From the NCBI GenBank assembly GCA_019894735.1, contig JAGXOB010000052.1, positions 1-14,519 on the forward strand: 14,519 nucleotides of DNA, in the 5' to 3' direction. Position 1 is the stretch's first letter, and every line of letters starts with the position of its first letter. Origin of the DNA: Promethearchaeota archaeon (lineage in GTDB: Archaea > Asgardarchaeota > Lokiarchaeia > Sigynarchaeales > SOKP01). Position numbers and translations under genes: made by a program. This document shows, piece after piece, positions 6,692-13,842 of this stretch. The notes beneath the pieces are model-generated. The model saw only the letters and a list, made by a program, of their open reading frames with translations. It did no database searches and was not told where the DNA came from.

Positions 6692-8086
6692 TTAATTTAC
6701 TTTTTTAGTATTTATTAACATTTTCTTAATTTTATCATATACTTGAATAGCTCTTCTTTTCCATTCCTCAAAATTTTCAATTTTTACGGGAAAATTCTTG
6801 TAGAGTTTTGATATTTCATTCATCCGGATTCTCAAGTAATTTAAATCCAATAAAAGATTTGGCTTGGAAATTCCTTTAAGCGCTTTAGTTACCAAGCCTG
6901 TTATGGGTAATTCAAATTCCCCTGTTGATGAAATTTCAAGTATTTCTTCACCACTCACTAAGTCTTGTCGTAATGCAAAATTTAAATCTTCGTTTGAGAG
7001 TATTTGGAGAGTCATTCTTAATAAGTCTAAAGAAGCAAATTCGGCACCAAAACTAGTCATAACTTTATGGTTATAATTCCATAATGATTTAACGGAGTAA
7101 TCTCCTTTCTCAACCGCGTTTATTGCCGTATTAGCAGCATAAAGACCTCCTCTCATCGAAGGATCAATCCCGCCTCCATGAAGGGGGTTAACTTGACAAG
7201 CAGAGTCTCCTACGAACATAATTCCATTATCAGCACACGACCAAAGGGGCCTTCTAACAGGCACTACACCTCCACCTGACGAAATAATTTCGTATTTTGA
7301 GGTTTTAATGAATTCATTAAAAACATTTCGATGATATAAGTTTTTTACCTTACCTTTAAGATTCATGAATGTCCCTAGTCCAATATTAAGGGACGATTGA
7401 TTTTTCGGAAAGTACCAGATATATCCCCCTGGCGCTTTATCTCGATTTAAAATGATTGAAATGTAATCAGGATTAGTTATAGTTAGATCTTGAGGAGAAA
7501 ACTTTACTATTTCTCTGTAACATAGAATACTGTCTTCCTTTAGTATCTCCTTTTCTATTAATGTGCTTTTTATATTTTTTCTGAGGGGAGAATAAAATCC
7601 AGATGCATCTATTAAAATATTACATCGTAAATCCACTTTTTCTCCATTTTTTCGTTTTACTTTTACCCCGGAAACCGTTTTTTGAGTATATAGTAAATCT
7701 AAAGCCATTGTACTATCGATAAATTGTTCCACCCCGGCATCTAATGCTTCGTTAAGTAATCTTTGACCAAATTCTATCCTATTAACAATATATCCAGCTT
7801 GTTTTGGATCGGTTAAATCTATACATTTCTTCAAGTCGGGAGAGTATAACTTGGCACCTTTGATATTACATGAAAGTTCGTCACCTTTAGGATGTTTTAT
7901 TTTAAGAAAATCAAATATTTCATTTCCGACTGCGTCCCCACAGATTTTATTACCTATTTCTCTTTTGTCCTTACTATCAATAAGACAAACTTTTAGTCCT
8001 TTTTCAGCGGCAAACCGAGCAGCAATACTGCCTCCTGTTCCCGCGCCGACAACAATAACATCGAAAGTTTTGTGCACATTTTCCAT
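6692..8086 (-). CDS. Geranylgeranyl reductase family flavoprotein (lipid chain saturation)
   Basis: A 464-residue FAD enzyme expected to reduce the double bonds of geranylgeranyl chains in archaeal lipid precursors. The N-terminal dinucleotide-binding motif is VVGAGTGGS (12-20) and is followed by IDSKD (36-40). KICGDAVG (47-54) has the conserved Cys49 of the family. GYIWYFP (220-226) is the characteristic substrate-cavity motif, and FVGDSACQVNP (291-301) with LHGGGI binds the FAD pyrophosphate. The C-terminal 110 residues are helical and less conserved. Its place directly before GGGP and DGGGP synthase, in the same direction, supports a role in ether lipids rather than in quinone or chlorophyll side chains. 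Which substrate is saturated, GGPP or DGGGP, cannot be told from sequence. Confidence 0.88.
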   Translation of the reverse strand: MENVHKTFDVIVVGAGTGGSIAARFAAEKGLKVCLIDSKDKREIGNKICGDAVGNEIFDFLKIKHPKGDELSCNIKGAKLYSPDLKKCIDLTDPKQAGYIVNRIEFGQRLLNEALDAGVEQFIDSTMALDLLYTQKTVSGVKVKRKNGEKVDLRCNILIDASGFYSPLRKNIKSTLIEKEILKEDSILCYREIVKFSPQDLTITNPDYISIILNRDKAPGGYIWYFPKNQSSLNIGLGTFMNLKGKVKNLYHRNVFNEFIKTSKYEIISSGGGVVPVRRPLWSCADNGIMFVGDSACQVNPLHGGGIDPSMRGGLYAANTAINAVEKGDYSVKSLWNYNHKVMTSFGAEFASLDLLRMTLQILSNEDLNFALRQDLVSGEEILEISSTGEFELPITGLVTKALKGISKPNLLLDLNYLRIRMNEISKLYKNFPVKIENFEEWKRRAIQVYDKIKKMLINTKKVN

Positions 8087-8121
8087 AGAAATCTAGCTTT
8101 AAGAAAGGGATTAATTATTAA

Positions 8122-8862
8122 TTAAAGTAAAGTAAGCAAGAACACAATGACCACAGTTGCAATTGGGATGGTTAAATCGTCCCAAGTTGATGGAGATATT
8201 AATTCAACTATCGTTGCTAAAGCACTGGTAATTAATGAATACAATAGAGCTATCTCAAGTGTTAGATGGTTTTGATTTATTGGATTTGAGACTCCTAAAA
8301 AGGTGAATGCAATAAAACAAAGAACAAAACCACTGATAAAAAAAGCTAACGATCCCTCTAAAGAACGTAAAGTTTTTAACCATGGGAGTTTTATTTTCCT
8401 TTTTCCATATTTCTTTCCGATTATCGATGCGAGGGTATCTGAGATAATCATCAACAATATTCCTGCTATAGGGAAATACATTTGATTTGGAGAAAATATA
8501 ACGAAGAAAGTAATTAATATTGTAATTGAAAGGCAATAATGAAATGGTCCTTGTAAATAACCAGCTTTTTCTTCTGCTTCTTCTCCGATTGAGTCATATA
8601 ATTCTTTTAGTTGTTTTATGTTACTCTTTTTTGAACTTAGAAGAGTTAAGAGCGTCATCGAACCAGCTAGGATTACAGCCCACCATGGCCAAGAATAATA
8701 AGGTGCTGATAAAACGGCCAGCCCCGCTAATAGATGTACTGCTTTACGAGCTTGAAATTTCGTAATTTTATCTCTTTTTTTCAACTGGACAGGTATTAGA
8801 ATAGTAGCTAACACATAAATAAATGTCAATAATAGAATCAATAAATCTAATAAGATATTCAT
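8122..8862 (-). CDS. SEC59/VTE5-like membrane kinase or cytidylyltransferase-fold protein (polyprenol or lipid kinase)
   Basis: A 246-residue protein with about six or seven membrane helices. It carries the marks of the dolichol/phytol/diacylglycerol kinase group: FQARKAVHLLAG (36-47, RKxxH), SDTLASIIGKKYGKRKIK (141-158), KTLRSLEGS (163-171), and VE (219-220) followed by WDDLTIPI (227-234). Members of this group phosphorylate isoprenoid alcohols or diacylglycerol, commonly with CTP. As the first gene of the ether-lipid operon, 35 bases before the reductase, it may phosphorylate geranylgeraniol for salvage or an unphosphorylated diether. CDP-archaeol synthase activity is an alternative, because the fold is related to cytidylyltransferases; it does not look like the usual CarS. 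The family call is firm, the substrate is inferred. Confidence 0.75.
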   Translation of the reverse strand: MNILLDLLILLLTFIYVLATILIPVQLKKRDKITKFQARKAVHLLAGLAVLSAPYYSWPWWAVILAGSMTLLTLLSSKKSNIKQLKELYDSIGEEAEEKAGYLQGPFHYCLSITILITFFVIFSPNQMYFPIAGILLMIISDTLASIIGKKYGKRKIKLPWLKTLRSLEGSLAFFISGFVLCFIAFTFLGVSNPINQNHLTLEIALLYSLITSALATIVELISPSTWDDLTIPIATVVIVFLLTLL

Positions 8863-8916
8863 GGTAATCAGTTTCTTTTATTTAGTAATATTATTAATCC
8901 AGATAAAATTTTTATT

Positions 8917-8924
8917 TATTTAAA
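8917..8924 (-). promoter_or_regulatory. Probable TATA box of the ether-lipid operon
   Basis: On the minus strand this reads TTTAAATA, matching the archaeal TATA consensus. It lies about 55 bases before the ATG at 8862, which would give a leader of roughly 30 bases. It is flanked by ATTAATC (8893-8899) and GATTAAT (8934-8940), a loose 7-base inverted pair. Confidence 0.35.
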
Positions 8925-8984
8925 ATAAAATCCGATTAATTCTAATATTAAGTGTTATATTTGATAAAATCATAAATTCTTCTA

Positions 8985-8992
8985 TTTAGATA
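8985..8992 (+). promoter_or_regulatory. Possible TATA box of the GH3 gene
   Basis: TTTAGATA lies about 56 bases before the ATG at 9048, leaving a leader of roughly 30 bases. It is one mismatch from the archaeal consensus, in AT-rich DNA. Confidence 0.3.
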
Positions 8993-9047
8993 AAGTTTTT
9001 TTTTACCACCCATTATACCACTTAATTACGACTAAGAGAAAAGTATT

Positions 9048-11093
9048 ATGAACGAGACATATACAGACGAAGAACTTCAAAAATTACCTTTCAGGAATAA
9101 GAAACTTGAACTGGAAAAAAGGGTGGAAGATTTATTAAGTCGATTAACTCTTGAGGAGAAATTTAAATTGAGCGCTGGAAGGATGATGTGGCACACGAAA
9201 CCAATTAAAAGATTAGGTATCAAGCCATTTACCATGTACGATGGGCCACATGGCGTTCGACCTGGCACTACAGACGAGATCAAAAGCACATATTTCCCTT
9301 CCGCTATTTGTAGGGCTTCAACATGGGATTCTAAGCTTTCATATGAATTTGGAAAGGCTGTCGCTGAAGAAGTACGGGAAGTGGGCGCTCATATGCTTTT
9401 AGCTCCCGGGATTAACATCCAAAGAACTCCGATGAATGGAAGGACATTTGAATATCAAACTGAAGATCCCTATTTGAACAAAGTTTTGGCTGTTATGACT
9501 GTGAAAGGAATTCAGAACCAGAAGATAGCGGCTTGTGTGAAACATTACATATGTAACAATCAAGAAACGAAACGGTTTACAGTTAGTTCTGAAGTGAGCG
9601 AGCGAGCGTTACAAGAAATATATTATCCAGCTTTTAAAGCAACAGTACAAGAAGCTGATGCTTGGTCATTTATGACGTGTTATAATAAAGTAAATGGAAT
9701 TTATGGTTCGGAGAATTACACTCTATTAAGAGAAACTTTAATGAAAAATTGGGGTTTTAGAGGATTTACAGTCTCAGATTGGAATGGAACAGCCTACACT
9801 AGCACAGAAGAATGCGTTAAGGCGGGATTATCTCTTGAAATGCCAATGGCAAAAATATTGACTAAAAGAAATATGGCTAAAGCGTTTAATGAAGGTAAAT
9901 TCACCATAGACGATATTAATGAGAACATTCGAAGATTACTTAGAGTCATGTTTTTAGTAGGATTATTTGACGATGAAGAAACCCTACCTAATGGCAGTAG
10001 GAACACACCTGAACATCAAAAAATTGCTCGCATTATCGCTGAAGATGGAATTGTCTTGTTAAAAAATGAAGGAAACTTACTTCCAATAAATATCGAAAAA
10101 GTAAAGAAAATAGCAGTTATTGGACCTAACAAAAATTTTCGATTAGGAGGGGGGGGTATTTTATCAGGAGGGGGTGGTAGTTCAGTTAATTATCCTCCTT
10201 ATGAAATTAGTCCTCTCGAAGGGTTGAAGGAAAAATGTAAGAACAAAATAGAAATAATAGAAACTCCTTCAAAAGCTGATATAACGATCGTTTTCGCGGG
10301 GCTCAATCATAATAACGGAATGGACGCTGAAGGCCAAGATAAAGAGGCATTTGGTCTACCTTTAGAGCAAGTTGAATTGATAAAGGAAACAATACGAGAG
10401 AACCCTCATACCATTGTAGTACTGATCAATGGAAGTCCTATAGACATGGATCATTGGATTAATCAAGTTCCTTCTGTAGTTGAAGCTTGGTACGGAGGAA
10501 TGGAAGCAGGAACAGCTATTGCTAATGTTTTATTTGGAGATGTAAATCCATCAGGAAAACTTACGATAACTTTTCCAAGAAAGTTATCAGATTCACCAGC
10601 TCATGCTTCCAAAAAAACTTATCCAGGAAACGATAAAGTTTTCTATGACGAGGGTATTTTCGTTGGATATCGCCATTTTGAGACAAAAAATATTGAACCA
10701 CTCTTCCCTTTTGGTTACGGATTATCATATACGACTTTTAGCTATGATAATTTAACTATCGATAATAAGAAGGTAAGGGGTGACGGTGTGATTAAAGTAT
10801 CCGTTAATATCACTAATACGGGGAGATTAAAGGGAAAAGAAGTCGTACAATTATATATACAAGATGTTGAATCTAGCATAGAAAGACCATTAAAAGAATT
10901 AAAGGGATTTAAAAAAATAAATCTTGAACCGGGTGAGATGAAAGAAGTCTTGTTCGAGTTGAATAAAGATGACTTGTCGTTTTATAATCCGGTTGAAAAT
11001 TCTTGGGTTGTCGAAAAAGGTGCTTTTAAAATATCAGTTGGTAGTTCCTCTAAAGATATTCGACTCATAGGAGAAGTTCAATATTTAGGATAA
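9048..11093 (+). CDS. Glycoside hydrolase family 3 (beta-glucosidase type)
   Basis: A 681-residue retaining glycosidase that releases sugars from the non-reducing end of beta-linked oligosaccharides. The N-terminal TIM barrel (about 25-310) has MYDGPHGVR (63-71, substrate-binding Asp), QRTPMNGRTFEYQTEDP (125-141), KHY (165-167) and TVSDWNG (241-247), where D244 is the expected nucleophile. The alpha/beta sandwich (about 325-515) starts with EDGIVLLKNEGNLLPI. E428 in DAEGQD is the likely acid/base. A fibronectin-III-like domain follows (about 595-670). No signal peptide is visible, so it should act in the cytosol on imported sugars. A Gly-rich loop (367-377) is encoded by G-runs, one of eight G. 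The aglycone and sugar cannot be read from sequence. It is convergent with the SGNH gene. Confidence 0.92.
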   Translation: MNETYTDEELQKLPFRNKKLELEKRVEDLLSRLTLEEKFKLSAGRMMWHTKPIKRLGIKPFTMYDGPHGVRPGTTDEIKSTYFPSAICRASTWDSKLSYEFGKAVAEEVREVGAHMLLAPGINIQRTPMNGRTFEYQTEDPYLNKVLAVMTVKGIQNQKIAACVKHYICNNQETKRFTVSSEVSERALQEIYYPAFKATVQEADAWSFMTCYNKVNGIYGSENYTLLRETLMKNWGFRGFTVSDWNGTAYTSTEECVKAGLSLEMPMAKILTKRNMAKAFNEGKFTIDDINENIRRLLRVMFLVGLFDDEETLPNGSRNTPEHQKIARIIAEDGIVLLKNEGNLLPINIEKVKKIAVIGPNKNFRLGGGGILSGGGGSSVNYPPYEISPLEGLKEKCKNKIEIIETPSKADITIVFAGLNHNNGMDAEGQDKEAFGLPLEQVELIKETIRENPHTIVVLINGSPIDMDHWINQVPSVVEAWYGGMEAGTAIANVLFGDVNPSGKLTITFPRKLSDSPAHASKKTYPGNDKVFYDEGIFVGYRHFETKNIEPLFPFGYGLSYTTFSYDNLTIDNKKVRGDGVIKVSVNITNTGRLKGKEVVQLYIQDVESSIERPLKELKGFKKINLEPGEMKEVLFELNKDDLSFYNPVENSWVVEKGAFKISVGSSSKDIRLIGEVQYLG

Positions 11094-11103
11094 AGGATTA
11101 ACA

Positions 11104-11134
11104 TTTTTTGATTACTCTATATATCTTTTTTTTT
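11104..11134 (+). terminator. T-run terminator of the GH3 gene
   Basis: T6 at 11104-11109 and T9 at 11126-11134 follow the GH3 stop codon. The second run lies inside the 3' end of the convergent SGNH gene, where it encodes Lys codons on the other strand. Confidence 0.45.
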
Positions 11135-11845
11135 AACTCGATTAGGTAAATCACAATATTTTTCCATCATTACTAAATACTTTTTTACATCTTTTTTATC
11201 TTTGCGAAAGATTGGATCTGGTAATGAAAAACTGCGACATGCAATTATGCCCATAATAGCGTTACCAATTTGATTTACATGTAATCCATCTAACATTATT
11301 TTTGAATAATTATCAGGATCATTCTCGTAAAACGGGGAGAAATATTGATATTGGTTGATGAGAGGAATATCTAATTCTTGAGACAATTTTTTTTTGACTT
11401 CTACAAATTGGGGATATTTCTTTAATATTTCGGGCATTTTATTATATAGAAGGCAATAGTATGTTTGGAGAACGGGGATCGCCCCATTGACTTTAATCAT
11501 TTCAACAATTTGAGTTAAATATTTTTTATAATCTTCAATCGTATATCCTTTCCATGTGTCGTTCCCACCAATAGTTATTATGACAAGATTTGGGTTAAAC
11601 GAGATTACGTCTCTATCGATTCTTTTAAGAAGATCTTCAGCTGTTTCTCCACCAATTCCTTGATTTATCATTGTAACATGTCTTCCGACCCATTCTCTAA
11701 GAGAACAACCTAGCCATGAAAACCAGTTGAAATGACCTAATGAATGCCAATGCAGTTCGGTATTACTCGACCCAAAACCAATGACACGCACTGCATTTTC
11801 AGGGTTATTTCTCCAATTCTCAGTAATTTCTTTGAGTAATTTCAT
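11117..11845 (-). CDS. SGNH/GDSL-family hydrolase (probable carbohydrate or lipid esterase)
   Basis: A 242-residue hydrolase without a signal peptide. The four SGNH blocks are present: IGFGSSNTE (22-30) with Ser27 as expected nucleophile, NQGIGGETAEDLL (61-73) with the oxyanion Gly, TIGGNDTW (91-98) with Asn95, and LDGLHVN (185-191) with the Asp186/His189 pair. Block I has GSSNT where most members have GDSxT, so the Asp next to the nucleophile is replaced by Ser. Members of this family remove acyl groups from sugars, polysaccharides or lipids. The GH3 enzyme beside it suggests deacetylation of glycans, but the two genes are convergent, so co-regulation is not shown. The ATG at 11845 has no strong ribosome site. 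Confidence 0.8.
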   Translation of the reverse strand: MKLLKEITENWRNNPENAVRVIGFGSSNTELHWHSLGHFNWFSWLGCSLREWVGRHVTMINQGIGGETAEDLLKRIDRDVISFNPNLVIITIGGNDTWKGYTIEDYKKYLTQIVEMIKVNGAIPVLQTYYCLLYNKMPEILKKYPQFVEVKKKLSQELDIPLINQYQYFSPFYENDPDNYSKIMLDGLHVNQIGNAIMGIIACRSFSLPDPIFRKDKKDVKKYLVMMEKYCDLPNRVKKKDI

Positions 11846-11885
11846 AATTCTAATAAAACAGCTTAATTGTTAATTTATGGAATGT

Positions 11886-11910
11886 AAAAATAGAAAAAAA
11901 AGTTAAAAAA
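11886..11910 (-). terminator. T-run terminator of the SCP2 gene
   Basis: On the minus strand, T6 (11910-11905), T8 (11901-11894) and T5 (11890-11886) follow about 30 bases after the SCP2 stop codon. They lie before the SGNH gene, which probably has its own promoter in the rest of this 93-base gap. Confidence 0.5.
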
Positions 11911-11938
11911 TTGTATTTAAACAAAAGATAAAGATTTA

Positions 11939-12364
11939 TTATTCAAAATATTTTGCGCCTTCTTCAGTAGCTATGCCCAGGATTTCTCCATATGCTATAG
12001 CATCTTGAAGATTTCCGTCGATAACTAAATCTCCAGACATATACGCGCTTGTGGAATCTAACTCGCCAGAAGATAATCCTGCCCAAGTAGCTCCTGTTGC
12101 AGACATGGTAACGCTAGGATCTTCAGCATCTCCTTCAGCATAATCTATTGCTCCATCTCCCATTTTAACCCAATATTTAAAATTAGCATCTGTGACTACG
12201 AGCTGAACCATTGTGGCATCCATATCTTCCAATTCTTCTTTAAGATCTTCGCTTTCATCAACCATTTGTTTAGCGAACTCGTACAGTTTGAGAGCATCTG
12301 AGGGTTGTTTCGGACCATTTTTTCTCATTTCTTTCAATTCTTTTACTAAATTTTCGTCAACCAT
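11939..12364 (-). CDS. SCP2 (sterol carrier protein 2) domain protein
   Basis: A small, soluble, acidic protein of 141 residues. After a charged helical N-terminus (1-45) come features of the SCP2 fold: a strand region with YWVKMGDGAIDYAEGDAEDPSVTM (64-87), a GLSSGELD turn (96-103), YMSGDLVIDGN (108-118) and a final helix (119-139). The SGxLxIDG sequence is the best diagnostic. SCP2 domains bind lipids or acyl-CoA in a hydrophobic tunnel; in prokaryotes the ligand is mostly unknown. It stands alone here, with no enzyme domain fused to it, and is divergent from a sugar oxidoreductase across a region with paired palindromes. A role in handling the isoprenoid lipids made nearby is possible but unproven. 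Confidence 0.8.
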   Translation of the reverse strand: MVDENLVKELKEMRKNGPKQPSDALKLYEFAKQMVDESEDLKEELEDMDATMVQLVVTDANFKYWVKMGDGAIDYAEGDAEDPSVTMSATGATWAGLSSGELDSTSAYMSGDLVIDGNLQDAIAYGEILGIATEEGAKYFE

Positions 12365-12403
12365 CTTTTATTTCAACCATTTATTTTTATTCAATTTTGA
12401 AAG

Positions 12404-12412
12404 TATAATTTA
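12404..12412 (-). promoter_or_regulatory. Possible TATA box of the SCP2 gene
   Basis: On the minus strand this reads TAAATTATA, about 40-48 bases before the ATG at 12364. The palindrome-like site 12410-12426 overlaps its upstream edge, where the TFB recognition element would be. Confidence 0.3.
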
Positions 12413-12426
12413 GTATACATTGCTAA
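12410..12426 (+). promoter_or_regulatory. TTAG-N9-CTAA site next to the SCP2 promoter, candidate operator
   Basis: TTAGTATACATTGCTAA has the same outer half-sites and the same 9-base spacing as the core of the strong palindrome at 12481-12497, and shares its first seven bases. It overlaps the putative TATA box of the SCP2 gene. Confidence 0.4.
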
Positions 12427-12477
12427 TTTATTAAATATTTATTTTTTGTCGTTTTGATGATCCTTAGACAGTGATAA

Positions 12478-12500
12478 ATATTAGTATGCAATACTAATAT
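12478..12500 (+). promoter_or_regulatory. Perfect 10-base inverted repeat, candidate operator of the SCP2/oxidoreductase divergent region
   Basis: Arms ATATTAGTAT (12478-12487) and ATACTAATAT (12491-12500) are exact reverse complements around GCA. The symmetry extends imperfectly outward: TTAGACAGT (12464-12472) mirrors ACTGACATCTAA (12506-12517) with a 3-base offset. It lies 78 bases before the oxidoreductase start and 113 bases before the SCP2 start. No T-run follows, which argues against a terminator. Confidence 0.55.
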
Positions 12501-12547
12501 CCGATACTGACATCTAAAACTTTTTAATTTTAAGCAAACTTAATAAA

Positions 12548-12560
12548 ATAATATTAAATA
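12548..12560 (+). promoter_or_regulatory. Probable TATA box of the Gfo/Idh/MocA gene
   Basis: AATAATATTAAAT is centred about 25 bases before the ATG at 12579, and there is no ribosome-binding site before that ATG. Both facts fit a leaderless archaeal transcript. Confidence 0.35.
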
Positions 12561-12578
12561 TATGACTTCTGTTACATT

Positions 12579-13835
12579 ATGTTGAGAGTAGGGATAATTG
12601 GTTGTGGGGATATCTCAAATTTAAATGTGCTAGGTTACCTTCGTTCCCAAGAAACTGAGCTCGTTGCGGTAAGCGATACTAATTTAAAAAATGCAGGTAA
12701 AAAGTTAGAACGATGGGGCTTACGGGCTGTACCTATTTACGAAGATTATAAAAAAATGATTGATCGCGAAGATCTTGATATCGTGGAAATTTTAACACCT
12801 CACCATCTCCACGCTCCCATGACCGAATATTGTGCAAAAGCGGGAGTTCCAGGAATTTCGGTACAAAAGCCAATGGCTCATACGATAACAGATTGTGACA
12901 ACATGATTCGGGTTTGTAACGAAGAAAAAGTGAGACTTAAACTGTTTGAAAACTTTAGGTTCTATCCAGTTTACTTGATAGCAAAGGAACTATTAGATAA
13001 GGGAATAATAGGAGAACCTTTAAATTTCAGAATAAATACCATCGCTATGGGAGGTCCAAGTATGACCGTAGATATGAAGGCACTTTTGTGGCGTCGAAAT
13101 TTTGAGACTTGCGGTGGTGGTTCGTGGATATACGATGATGGAATTCACAAATTATCAATGGCGTTATGGCTAATGGATCAAAAGAAAGTTGATGAACTAT
13201 ATTGTTGGATAGATTATTTTACTACGGTAATGGATTCACCGAGTCTTCTATTTTGGAAATACCCTAGTAAAGAAGTGGATGATCCCCCTAAATACGGTTC
13301 AATGCAATTTACGCTTGCTCCTAATGTTTATTATCCAACTAATTATTACGATTGTGACGAATTCATTGAAATTTCAGGAACGAAAGGCATGATGTGGTTA
13401 AATCAATGTACTTCGGGCGGAAATTTTATATCCAAAACACCTCAATATCCTCCTATCGTTGTTTATAGCGGTGGTGATGTCAAAACTTATGGAGAGGATT
13501 TACCAAGGGATTGGCGATATTCTTTTATTAATTCCACGGAGCATTTTATTAATGCTATTCAAGAAGGGAGTGAACCAATTTATACAGGTGAGCAAGGTAA
13601 GAATTTATGTATATTTGCTAAAATGCCATATATATCGACTCAAAAGAAAAGGATAGTAGGGTGGGATGAGATCACTTCAAAAAATGAACAAAATGGTTCT
13701 TGTAACATAGAAGAGCCTGTGGAAGTGGATGGAGGGGAATTTATCAAATATCTTAAATGTATTAGAAAGGATTTGAAAAAAGGTATTATAGAAGGATTAG
13801 AGCATAAGGAATTTAAGTTTCAATATGAACTTTAG
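12579..13835 (+). CDS. Gfo/Idh/MocA-family NAD(P)-dependent oxidoreductase
   Basis: A 418-residue enzyme expected to oxidise a hydroxyl of a sugar, inositol or related substrate with NAD(P). The Rossmann domain begins VGIIGCGDIS (4-13), and S32-D33 after the second strand is the cofactor-selecting site. The usual EKP motif is QKP here (96-98), keeping the catalytic Lys97. The C-terminal domain carries CGGGSWIYDDGIH (178-190), with Asp187 and His190 as catalytic residues. GTKGMMWLNQ and YTGEQGKN follow. Residues after about 355 form a tail missing from the paralogue at 13843-14519. The substrate is unknown. The GH3 and SGNH genes nearby suggest a glycan-derived sugar. It is divergent from the SCP2 gene, with a palindrome between them. 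Confidence 0.85.
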   Translation: MLRVGIIGCGDISNLNVLGYLRSQETELVAVSDTNLKNAGKKLERWGLRAVPIYEDYKKMIDREDLDIVEILTPHHLHAPMTEYCAKAGVPGISVQKPMAHTITDCDNMIRVCNEEKVRLKLFENFRFYPVYLIAKELLDKGIIGEPLNFRINTIAMGGPSMTVDMKALLWRRNFETCGGGSWIYDDGIHKLSMALWLMDQKKVDELYCWIDYFTTVMDSPSLLFWKYPSKEVDDPPKYGSMQFTLAPNVYYPTNYYDCDEFIEISGTKGMMWLNQCTSGGNFISKTPQYPPIVVYSGGDVKTYGEDLPRDWRYSFINSTEHFINAIQEGSEPIYTGEQGKNLCIFAKMPYISTQKKRIVGWDEITSKNEQNGSCNIEEPVEVDGGEFIKYLKCIRKDLKKGIIEGLEHKEFKFQYEL

Positions 13836-13842
13836 TGAATTT

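Noticed and set aside
8255..8536. 93-residue frame on the same strand as, and inside, the kinase gene
   Set aside because: It is a second frame within a well-supported membrane-protein gene, with atypical composition and no recognisable motif.
13459..13656. 65-residue frame inside the Gfo/Idh/MocA gene
   Set aside because: It is an out-of-frame shadow; the main frame has conserved family motifs through this region.
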